A DNA stretch of 5,073 bases from Pseudomonadota bacterium (lineage in GTDB: Bacteria > Pseudomonadota > Alphaproteobacteria > Acetobacterales > Acetobacteraceae): contig JAKBCH010000103.1 in the NCBI GenBank assembly GCA_021808055.1, positions 1-5,073 on the forward strand, given 5' to 3'. Position 1 is the first letter of the stretch. Each line of letters opens with the position of its first letter. The notes below the pieces were generated by a model that was not told where the DNA came from, ran no database searches, and saw only the letters and a list, made by a program, of their open reading frames with translations. Positions 1-5,073 of this stretch are shown in pieces. A program made the translations under genes and the position numbers.

Positions 1-3000
1 AGTAGCAGTTGCGGTTTGCGATAACCGGCTTGCCGAACAGCCATGCCTCGCACAGCACAATGCCAAAGCTCTCGCTGCGGCTCATGGTTATAAGGCCCAT
101 GCAGCGGGTAAGCGCGCCGCGTATAATATCGCGCGGCTGGCGGCCCAAATAGGTAACGCCTTCGCCATTCACGGCCCGCCCATCTTCATCCGGGCCAATA
201 AGAACAAGGTCGATGTTTTTGCCCTCAGCCCGCAGAAGCTGGTGGGCGCGCAACACTTGCTCGTACCCCTTGGAAGCCGTTTTGCGGCCCAGAACCAGGA
301 AGAATGGCTCGGGGCGATTATATACTTCGGCAAAGCGGCGCGCCGCGGCCGGGTCTGCGTGCTCGTCTATGCGCACGCCGCCGCCGGGCACCACCGCAAA
401 CTTGCTGCTTTTGCCCAGGCGCTCGGCCAGAAAATGAGAGAATACCAGCGTTTTATCCGCCGCCTCAAACGCATCGTAATAGGTGCGCCAGTGGTAGAAG
501 CGGTCATCTCCATGGAAATGCGGCAGGGTGACAATGCGCGTGGCGGGGCTGGCAGCCGCCACTGTTTGCACGGTGCGGGGAATAACGTCGAATGGAATGC
601 CCTGCACCAGCACCGTGTCGTAATTGCCCGCATTGGCTGAAAGCCATTCCTGCATGGCGGGGGCATGGGGGCCGCGAATGCCGGCAAATAACGCTTCCGT
701 GCCGTCATCGTGGCGCAAGGCGCTTTTATGCAGCGAATCTACCCATGCATCGAAATGGTCCGTGCGCAGTTGCTCTTCCAATATCTCGTTAAAGTCGGCC
801 CGGCAGCGGCCCAGCGGTGTCAGTCCCTCTTGGTTGCAGGGGCCATGGCCAAGCAGGACCTCCGCCATGTCCAGCAATACACCGAATGGGCGGTGGTCGC
901 CCGGGGCCTGGTGCTCTTCCACATCACAACAAAGCAGCAAGGGCCGCCCGCCCTCATAGGCCGGCAGCGCCATGTTTACAGAGAAATAAGCCGGAACCGT
1001 CTCGGCATGCCGGGCCAGCACATGCTCGCTGCCGTCGGGCAGGAGTTCCAGCAATGTGAGCGTAAGGTGCTTATCCTTGGCCGCGTAGCCCCCCATCTGG
1101 AAGACCCGGGCCTCGGCAGGTACTAGGAACGAGAAGCTGGGGGCCGTCCAGCGGCGGGTTATGTTATCGTGCCGCTCAGGGCCGAAAAAGCCGCTGAACA
1201 AGCGCAATTGCGGCTGGTGGAGCAGAGTGGCCGCGAAGGGGGCCAGCAATCCACGCTCGTCGTGCATCCAGCTCCGTTCCAGCGCGCGGCTGCGGGAGAT
1301 TAGCTCTGCATCGGGCAGCGCTTCTGGCTGAAAGAAATAGCTCTTGTCAAACAACTCCCCAATGCGGCGCGCGGCTCCGCCGGGCGGCGTAGAAAACTCA
1401 CACCCAAAATGATAACGGTTGGTGAGGTGGTCGAGATCCACCGCCGCCAAATCGATGGCGGCGTAATAGGGGCGCAAACGCTTAAGTACCTCGATTAGAT
1501 ACTCCTCGGCGCCGCCCAAGGGAGGCTCGGTGTAGCGGTAAGTTACGACCAAAAGCTTTTTCCGGTGCGCGGGCGCTGTGGCGGGTGCAAGCAGCCCACG
1601 TAAACGCTCCCGGTAGGGGGCGGTTATAGATGGCCAGCTAAGATGAGTGGCCGCATAGTTATAGGCATTCTCTCCTTGCTCTGCCAGCCGCTTACGGCTA
1701 GCCAGCATTTCCGCCATTTGGGCCGCAAACTCCTGACGGTTTGCCACAATACCAGCGTCGTGGCCTTGCACATCAAAGCCGCGGGCGCCTGCCGCCGTGT
1801 TGAGGGACGGCACACCATGCGCCATGAAGTCGGGGAGTTTAAGGCTAGAGCCGCCACCGGACTCTACGGGATTCACCGCAAGGTCCCAGCCGCGCATGAT
1901 GGCGGTTTTGGCATGCTCGGTAACCATGCCAAACAATGTGACATTCTCCGGCAAATCTCTGCCGAGAGCGCCGCAGACGCTGCCAATCAATTCAAAGCGT
2001 ATGTGCGGGAATGCAGGCGCCAACTCGCCTACAATAAACTCCGCCGCCTCCACATTCGGGCCATGGCCGGACCCCAGGAAGCCGGCGCGCAGCGGTGAAC
2101 CTTCCGAAGCCGGAACGCGCTTACTGATTTCAGGCAGCGCGCAGCCGTTGGCCACCGTAATTACAGGTGCAGCCGCATTGGCAAAATGTTTCGTATCAGC
2201 CTCGGTACAACATACGATAAGATGCGCGCGTTGAACCAGGCGCTGCTCCAGCTCTGCAATAAAGGCCACCAACGTTCGGACAATGCTGTGGTCGCGCATG
2301 ATGGCGGCCTTGTGCGTTGCCTCGACATTATGTGAGCTGTAGATAATCGGCAGGTTTGGCAGGACATCGTCCAACACGTCTAATACCGGAGCCATGTACG
2401 GATGCTCGAAAATGGCCGCCTGCATACGCGGCGCCAAGGCCGTGATAAAAGCGGTCAGCACCCGGTTGGAACCAGCGAACAGGCTCGCGGCCGCATCATT
2501 CACTGAGACAGGCTGATTTTCCTGCAGGGCCCATTCGAAGGCTTCGTGTGCTGCTGTTTTGGGCACCGTTACGTGCAACACGTTTGGAGAGATTAAGGCA
2601 ATCTGACAATCCTGCGCGAAGGTGACGAGTACCACATCGCAGTCGAGATTGCCGAGCAGATTCCGAATGCGCGCGATACCGCCCGACCCCGGCTGCAATA
2701 CTGCATAATCGTTAAAAGCCAGGACCGCAGGCGGCATTGGCCGTGCCGTAACAGGTTTGCCATCCAACACCTCTGCTAGTCCGGCGGCAATGCGGTTCCA
2801 TGAGAACTTATTCCGCGCCAAGGTTAAGCCAGCCTTGACCTGCGCTTTGCGGCGTTTGCCATCGGCCATCAAGCCCCGAATGGCAGATACAAAATCTTCG
2901 CGGGATGCAACGGCCGCATGGCGTCCCGCCTCCACGCCCAATCCGCGCACACCCTCCTTGGTGGCGACCATTGGCAAACCACCACCCAGCGCATCTAATG

Positions 3001-3937
3001 CCTTCAGGCTTGTGCCAGAACCGAGTACTACCGGATTCAGGTAAAGATCAGCCACCGTCAGCAGCTCGTGCTTCTGGCGTTGACTGAACGGGCCATAGGA
3101 AATGACGTTTTCCGGAAGCGTTTTCGAGGCGATTGCACCGCAAACACCACCAGCAAGAATAAAGTCGCAATCGGGAAGCTCAGGAGCAATTTGCAGCAGG
3201 AACTCGGCCGCCTCTACATTCGGGCGGTGACCTGAGCCGGTGAATAAAAGACGTGGGCGCTCGCTAGAGGCCTTACCCCGCTGTTCACGGGCCTCCACCA
3301 CCCGAGACAGCTCCTCCTCGTCGTAACCATTGGCACAAACCCCCAGCCGCTCTTGTGGCACGCCGTAAAACAAACGAAATTTCTCCGCATCGTCTGCAGA
3401 AGTACCGAGCACCCATGCCGCACGCGCCGCCAGATTGCCCTCCAGGCGCATTAGCTTCAGAAGCGCCGCTTCAAAGCCTGGCCCTTGTACGATGGATGAG
3501 AGCAGGCTCAACTCAAAGTTATGGGAGTTATATATCTCCGGCACGGGGCAGCCATCATTGAAGATCGGCTCGGAGAACGGAAACTCATGGATTACAACAT
3601 CCACGTTTTGGGCAAGTTCGCGAGCCATCCGGCGCAGATTACAGGCGGGATCGCTCACTGCCATGGCAAATGCAAGACCAGATAAATCTCCCGAAAGACC
3701 CAACCGCTCTAACGCGGCGTAAGATGCCCGCCAGAACTCATCCTTGGGAAAACGCATCTCCCGGAACCGTGAAGTATGCACAACTTCTTCAAACCGGGCG
3801 CCAAAGTCGGTCGAAGTGATCATTGTCACGTCATGGGTGGCGGAAAGCGACCGATAAAGACTCCCAAGACGCATCTCCCCACCGCTGGAGGCCGGGGTGA
3901 AGGCGGGGAAGAAATTAATAACTAGAGCGGACGGCAT
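1..3937 (-). CDS. Giant three-module GT4-type glycosyltransferase (3' end beyond window)
   Basis: The frame is open from ATG 3937 to the left edge: 1312 complete codons without a stop, checked at several points for frame continuity. It encodes three tandem GT-B glycosyltransferase modules, expected to transfer sugars from nucleotide-sugar donors at the cytoplasmic side during glycan assembly. Module 1 (about 1-390) has SGGEMRL (18-24), NSHNFE (137-142), GSGHRPNVEAAEF (234-246), NP..GSGTSLKALD (301-315) and a closing FSWNRI near W380. Module 2 (about 403-780) repeats this: PGSGG (416-420), SSHNVE (534-539), GSGHGPNVEAAEF (622-634), NPVESGGGSSLKLPD (689-703), LSWPSI near W768. Module 3 starts at KKLLVVTYRYTEPPLGGAEE (793-812), has a beta-rich insert (about 914-1030), VPGGGV (1183-1188), LGRKTASKGY (1216-1225), LVLIGPDEDG, and E-x7-E at E1289/E1297. 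Short proline/alanine-rich linkers join the modules. The start is supported by AGGGG 8 nt upstream. There is no signal peptide or clear membrane segment. The donor and linkage cannot be read from the sequence. Confidence 0.93.
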   Translation of the reverse strand, partial: MPSALVINFFPAFTPASSGGEMRLGSLYRSLSATHDVTMITSTDFGARFEEVVHTSRFREMRFPKDEFWRASYAALERLGLSGDLSGLAFAMAVSDPACNLRRMARELAQNVDVVIHEFPFSEPIFNDGCPVPEIYNSHNFELSLLSSIVQGPGFEAALLKLMRLEGNLAARAAWVLGTSADDAEKFRLFYGVPQERLGVCANGYDEEELSRVVEAREQRGKASSERPRLLFTGSGHRPNVEAAEFLLQIAPELPDCDFILAGGVCGAIASKTLPENVISYGPFSQRQKHELLTVADLYLNPVVLGSGTSLKALDALGGGLPMVATKEGVRGLGVEAGRHAAVASREDFVSAIRGLMADGKRRKAQVKAGLTLARNKFSWNRIAAGLAEVLDGKPVTARPMPPAVLAFNDYAVLQPGSGGIARIRNLLGNLDCDVVLVTFAQDCQIALISPNVLHVTVPKTAAHEAFEWALQENQPVSVNDAAASLFAGSNRVLTAFITALAPRMQAAIFEHPYMAPVLDVLDDVLPNLPIIYSSHNVEATHKAAIMRDHSIVRTLVAFIAELEQRLVQRAHLIVCCTEADTKHFANAAAPVITVANGCALPEISKRVPASEGSPLRAGFLGSGHGPNVEAAEFIVGELAPAFPHIRFELIGSVCGALGRDLPENVTLFGMVTEHAKTAIMRGWDLAVNPVESGGGSSLKLPDFMAHGVPSLNTAAGARGFDVQGHDAGIVANRQEFAAQMAEMLASRKRLAEQGENAYNYAATHLSWPSITAPYRERLRGLLAPATAPAHRKKLLVVTYRYTEPPLGGAEEYLIEVLKRLRPYYAAIDLAAVDLDHLTNRYHFGCEFSTPPGGAARRIGELFDKSYFFQPEALPDAELISRSRALERSWMHDERGLLAPFAATLLHQPQLRLFSGFFGPERHDNITRRWTAPSFSFLVPAEARVFQMGGYAAKDKHLTLTLLELLPDGSEHVLARHAETVPAYFSVNMALPAYEGGRPLLLCCDVEEHQAPGDHRPFGVLLDMAEVLLGHGPCNQEGLTPLGRCRADFNEILEEQLRTDHFDAWVDSLHKSALRHDDGTEALFAGIRGPHAPAMQEWLSANAGNYDTVLVQGIPFDVIPRTVQTVAAASPATRIVTLPHFHGDDRFYHWRTYYDAFEAADKTLVFSHFLAERLGKSSKFAVVPGGGVRIDEHADPAAARRFAEVYNRPEPFFLVLGRKTASKGYEQVLRAHQLLRAEGKNIDLVLIGPDEDGRAVNGEGVTYLGRQPRDIIRGALTRCMGLITMSRSESFGIVLCEAWLFGKPVIANRNCY
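2037..2061. repeat. Intragenic repeat, copy in module 2
   Basis: This 25-bp stretch encodes the conserved PNVEAAEF core of module 2 and matches 3201-3225 at 23 of 25 positions. The spacing is 1164 bp, exactly 388 codons, so both copies are in the same reading frame. It is the DNA-level trace of the duplication that produced modules 1 and 2, or of purifying selection on the same motif. It is not a mobile repeat. Confidence 0.75.
3201..3225. repeat. Intragenic repeat, copy in module 1
   Basis: Partner of 2037-2061, with two mismatches in 25 bp. It encodes the same PNVEAAEF core in module 1 of the giant glycosyltransferase (around residues 238-246). Confidence 0.75.
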
Positions 3938-3942
3938 CAGAG

Positions 3943-4518
3943 CTACCCCTGCTTCTTGACTGTGAAGCGGGGAAAGGCAATGCTTGCGTCCCGCGTAATG
4001 TTGAAAGCTGCGAGCCATGAACTTGGTTCTGGGATTACCACGAAATAATGCGGACGCTGCCGCCCCTCCTCGGAATCCAGTAGAGTGCATAACAGGTCGC
4101 GGCGCGTGACCTGCCCTGCCTCCAGCATTGGCAAGTAATTGGCGAGGCCGTGCGGATCCACATCACGTCCCAAAACGGAATAATAGGCCGCAGAAAGGAA
4201 TGAATGAGTGTCAAGCTCGGCATGAAGCCAGCCCACCAGCTCAAACAGCAACGCTCCTGACGAAGCAGAAGCGTTAGAGCATTGCATTATGCACCAATCG
4301 GTACGCCCAGCACCTACAGGCTGAGGGAAAACATAATTCCCGCCAGCCACAATCTCGGCAACCGAAACATCTAGCTCGTGAGTTTGCATAATTTTGGAGG
4401 GTGTTTCAGGCTTTTTGGCGAGGCCGGCTCTTTGCTCCTCCTTGGCCAAGCCTGGATTCTGCAAATTCGTAATAATTCGCCGTGTATGTTCTGCTACAAA
4501 AAGCTGAAAGCTCTTCAT
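3943..4518 (-). CDS. DUF4214 domain protein, partner of the glycosyltransferase
   Basis: A 191-residue protein starting at ATG 4518 (MKSFQLFVAE). Residues about 107-153 match the DUF4214 pattern: FLSAAYYSVLGRDVDPHGL, a LEAGQVTRRDLL segment, and an ending LLDSEEGRQR. The hallmark features are the LGRDVDPHG turn and the final S-E-E-G. DUF4214 domains occur in secreted or surface proteins and next to or fused with glycosyltransferases in alphaproteobacteria; their biochemical role is not established. The first 60 residues are charged, with no signal peptide or membrane helix, so the product is probably cytoplasmic; the remaining parts (61-106 and 154-191) I do not recognise. An in-frame TTG at 4524 would add two residues, but it abuts the GGAGAGAG ribosome site, whereas ATG 4518 has a 6-nt spacer, so I prefer ATG. 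The stop is 5 nt before the giant glycosyltransferase start, indicating one operon and a shared pathway. Confidence 0.88.
   Translation of the reverse strand: MKSFQLFVAEHTRRIITNLQNPGLAKEEQRAGLAKKPETPSKIMQTHELDVSVAEIVAGGNYVFPQPVGAGRTDWCIMQCSNASASSGALLFELVGWLHAELDTHSFLSAAYYSVLGRDVDPHGLANYLPMLEAGQVTRRDLLCTLLDSEEGRQRPHYFVVIPEPSSWLAAFNITRDASIAFPRFTVKKQG
3946..3950 (-). promoter_or_regulatory. Ribosome binding site of the giant glycosyltransferase
   Basis: The minus strand reads AGGGG followed by TAGCTCTG and then ATG, a purine-rich Shine-Dalgarno-like core with an 8-nt spacer to the start at 3937. It lies inside the last codons of the upstream DUF4214 gene, whose TAG stop falls within the spacer. 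This arrangement favours translational coupling and decides the start at 3937. Confidence 0.7.
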
Positions 4519-4524
4519 ATTCAA

Positions 4525-4532
4525 CTCTCTCC
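4525..4532 (-). promoter_or_regulatory. Ribosome binding site of the DUF4214 gene
   Basis: The minus strand reads GGAGAGAG, then TTGAAT, then ATG at 4518. The 6-nt spacer suits ATG 4518; a TTG start at 4524 would have no spacer at all. This site therefore decides between the two in-frame starts. Confidence 0.7.
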
Positions 4533-4543
4533 ATCCACCCGCC

Positions 4544-4562
4544 AGCAGCCACTAAAGCTGCT
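4544..4562 (-). other. Small hairpin in the operon 5' leader
   Basis: AGCAGC (4544-4549) and GCTGCT (4557-4562) are perfect complements around a 7-nt loop, giving a 6-bp stem. In the minus-strand transcript it ends 11 nt before the GGAGAGAG ribosome site of the DUF4214 gene. It could modulate leader stability or translation. There is no U-run, so it is not a terminator, and a 6-bp stem can occur by chance. Confidence 0.35.
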
Positions 4563-4603
4563 TACATTGTACCGGAAATGATGAGGATGGGTAGATAGGA
4601 GCC

Positions 4604-4614
4604 TGATATTATCA
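4604..4614. promoter_or_regulatory. Short TGATA-T-TATCA palindrome
   Basis: A perfect 5-1-5 inverted repeat whose arms resemble Fur half-sites (TGATAAT family). Its centre lies 44 bp from the centre of the main Fur-like box, downstream of it with respect to the operon. It may be a secondary operator or simply AT-rich sequence; on the minus strand it also overlaps the -10-like strings TATGAT and GATAAT. Confidence 0.25.
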
Positions 4615-4640
4615 TAAAATATAAGATGCTCCGCGGCCAC

Positions 4641-4663
4641 GGAAATGACAATCATTATCATTT
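4641..4663. promoter_or_regulatory. Fur-box-like operator
   Basis: The plus strand at 4641-4659 reads GGAAATGACAATCATTATC, matching the classical 19-bp Fur box GATAATGATAATCATTATC at 16 of 19 positions. The surrounding 21 bp (4643-4663) form an almost perfect palindrome about 4653, with only one mismatched pair. It sits between and over the -35/-10 region of the candidate promoter that faces the DUF4214/glycosyltransferase operon, the usual place for repression by an iron-loaded Fur dimer. Alphaproteobacterial Fur/Mur proteins can have diverged motifs, so another Fur-family regulator is possible. Confidence 0.6.
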
Positions 4664-4672
4664 TTTAGTCAA
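4645..4672 (-). promoter_or_regulatory. Candidate sigma-70 promoter for the glycan operon
   Basis: On the minus strand TTGACT (4672-4667, five of six consensus bases) is followed after 16 bp by TGTCAT (4650-4645, four of six). The Fur-like palindrome covers the spacer and the -10 element. The -35 is good but the -10 is weak. A start near 4638 would give a leader of about 120 nt before ATG 4518. Confidence 0.4.
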
Positions 4673-4786
4673 AATAAAGTTACGGAGCGCCCCCTTTTCC
4701 CGTGCCGAGGCCTGCGCTGTTCACCAAAGCCAGCACGATCAGGTGGCCATACAGCATGGCAGGGACAAGCAAAATACCGTCATCCC

Positions 4787-4809
4787 ACACCTAGCCATAT
4801 TATGGGTGT
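4787..4809. other. Weak hairpin downstream of tRNA-Arg
   Basis: ACACCTA (4787-4793) can pair with TGGGTGT (4803-4809) as a 7-bp stem with one G-T wobble and a 9-nt loop. It lies about 33 nt past the tRNA 3' end in the minus-strand transcript. Neither strand shows a T-run after it, so it is at best a processing or weak termination structure. Confidence 0.25.
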
Positions 4810-4841
4810 AAGCACAAAACTAGGACAGAATTTTAGAAAAC

Positions 4842-4918
4842 TGGCGCGCCCTGGTGGAGTCGAACCACCGGCCTCAAGATTAGAAGTCTCGTGCTCTATC
4901 CAGCTGAGCTAAGGGCGC
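4842..4918 (-). tRNA. tRNA-Arg (anticodon TCT)
   Basis: The 77-nt minus-strand sequence folds as a full cloverleaf. The acceptor arms GCGCCCT (4918-4912) and AGGGCGC (4852-4846) pair perfectly. The D stem is GCTC/GAGC, the anticodon stem CGAGA/TCTTG (including one G-T pair) encloses loop CTTCTAA with anticodon TCT, the variable loop is AGGCC, and the T stem GGTGG/CCACC encloses TTCGACT. The discriminator is G and the CCA end is encoded (4844-4842). It decodes AGA (and AGG by wobble). The GCGCCCTTAGCTCAG start and GCGCGCCA end match the general form of bacterial tRNA-Arg(TCT). Confidence 0.97.
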
Positions 4919-4929
4919 TTAAGCCTTGC

Positions 4930-4952
4930 CCCGCCTTGTTAGCCAGGGCGGG
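4930..4952 (-). other. GC hairpin directly after the complex I subunit stop codon
   Basis: CCCGCC (4930-4935) pairs perfectly with GGCGGG (4947-4952) around an 11-nt loop. In the minus-strand transcript it begins on the base after the TAA stop and ends 11 nt before the tRNA 5' end. No U-run follows, so it is not a canonical intrinsic terminator. It may protect the mRNA 3' end or mark processing between the mRNA and a co-transcribed tRNA. Confidence 0.5.
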
Positions 4953-5073
4953 TTAGTGGGTCCAGTTTTCCTTGCGGTCGGCGCGAAAATTATCGGCGTA
5001 GAGTTTGGGCTTTTTTACCCGCGCCGGGGGAATTTCGAGGTCGTAGGGGATGTTTTGGGCTTTGGCGTAGGCC
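4953..5073 (-). CDS. Complex I accessory subunit, NDUFS4/18-kDa homologue (C-terminal 39 residues)
   Basis: Only the 3' end is in the window: 39 complete codons ending in TAA (4955-4953). The visible protein runs AYAKAQNIPYDLEIPP and ends KLYADNFRADRKENWTH. The pattern of an alternating YA..-IPY segment, a basic proline-rich stretch and a closing YADNF-x3-R-x3-WTH is what I recall for the alphaproteobacterial 'ETC complex I subunit conserved region' protein. This is the homologue of mitochondrial NDUFS4, a small peripheral-arm subunit of NADH:ubiquinone oxidoreductase that supports assembly and stability. The family is typically about 100-150 residues, so perhaps two thirds of the gene lies to the right. 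The assignment rests on the tail motif only. Confidence 0.8.
   Translation of the reverse strand, partial: AYAKAQNIPYDLEIPPARVKKPKLYADNFRADRKENWTH

Larger units (their letters stand above)
4519..4841. other. Intergenic leader between tRNA-Arg and the glycan operon
   Basis: A stretch of 323 bp without a convincing gene. The part nearest the operon (about 4600-4680) is visibly AT-rich and holds the Fur-like palindrome, a candidate promoter and a small TGATA-T-TATCA palindrome. The part nearest the tRNA (about 4680-4841) is more mixed, and I see only one weak hairpin (4787-4809) in it. If transcription starts near 4638 on the minus strand, the operon leader would be roughly 120 nt. Confidence 0.7.

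Noticed and set aside
242..1126. Plus-strand open frames of up to 138 codons opposite module 3
   Set aside because: They lie wholly antisense to a 1312-codon frame with clear glycosyltransferase motifs, and their translations show no family motif. They are shadows in a G+C-rich gene.
1643..2234. Plus-strand open frames of 145-151 codons opposite module 2
   Set aside because: These are also antisense shadows. The minus-strand frame here contains GSGHGPNVEAAEF and NPVESGGGSSLK, whereas the plus-strand translation looks like no known protein.
4422..4534. Alternative ATG at 4534 upstream of the DUF4214 gene
   Set aside because: It is out of frame with the DUF4214 protein and closes after about 37 codons. 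Its ATG overlaps the ribosome site of the real gene.
4626..4811. Plus-strand open frame of 61 codons starting beside the Fur-like box
   Set aside because: There is no Shine-Dalgarno sequence before the ATG, the frame runs through the palindrome itself, and the protein shows no recognisable motif. The spacing and orientation of the neighbours do not support a gene here.
4842..4865. attL-type duplication of the tRNA 3' end
   Set aside because: I looked for a second copy of this sequence elsewhere in the window and saw none; any distal copy would be outside.
4930..4952. Intrinsic terminator after the complex I subunit gene
   Set aside because: The hairpin is good, but no T-run follows on the minus strand. 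I list it as a hairpin only.
1..5073. CRISPR arrays, insertion sequences, rRNA, riboswitches
   Set aside because: There are no regularly spaced direct repeats, no transposase frame or terminal inverted repeats, and no recognisable structured RNA other than the tRNA.

Overview
The window looks like chromosomal DNA of an alphaproteobacterium. The best evidence is at the right edge. There the last 39 codons of a minus-strand gene end in a YADNFRADRKENWTH tail, which I recognise as the C-terminus of the bacterial homologue of the NDUFS4/18-kDa accessory subunit of respiratory complex I, a subunit essentially confined to alphaproteobacteria and mitochondria. All credible genes lie on the minus strand, so the biological reading order is right to left.

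From right to left: (1) the 3' end of the complex I accessory-subunit gene (5073-4953) with a G+C hairpin directly after its stop; (2) a complete tRNA-Arg(TCT) with encoded CCA (4918-4842); (3) a 323-bp AT-richer intergenic stretch (4841-4519) holding a strong Fur-box-like palindrome that overlaps a plausible sigma-70 promoter pointing left; (4) a 191-residue protein with a C-terminal DUF4214 domain (4518-3943); (5) only 5 nt further on, an uninterrupted reading frame from 3937 to the left edge (1312 complete codons, no stop) encoding a very large glycosyltransferase.

The large protein is built from three GT-B (GT4-like) modules in tandem. Modules 1 (about residues 1-390) and 2 (about 403-780) are paralogues: key motifs recur at a 388-residue offset, and a short stretch is still 23/25 identical at DNA level. 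Module 3 (about 793 onward) is of a different GT4 subtype, with a conventional E-x7-E motif (E1289/E1297). It also carries a roughly 115-residue beta-rich insertion with an RRWT motif between its two Rossmann lobes. The gene runs off the left edge shortly after the E-x7-E motif, so probably only the last part of module 3 is missing.

The small DUF4214 protein and the giant glycosyltransferase are almost certainly co-transcribed and translated in close succession. They probably take part in building a surface glycan (exopolysaccharide, O-antigen or glycoprotein glycan). The most interesting hypothesis is that this two-gene unit is iron-responsive through the Fur-like box. The tRNA-Arg gene separates an ancestral housekeeping gene from the glycan genes and is a plausible boundary of a variable region, though no attachment-site repeat is visible. 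All product and regulation statements rest on reading the sequence and family knowledge; no searches were run.
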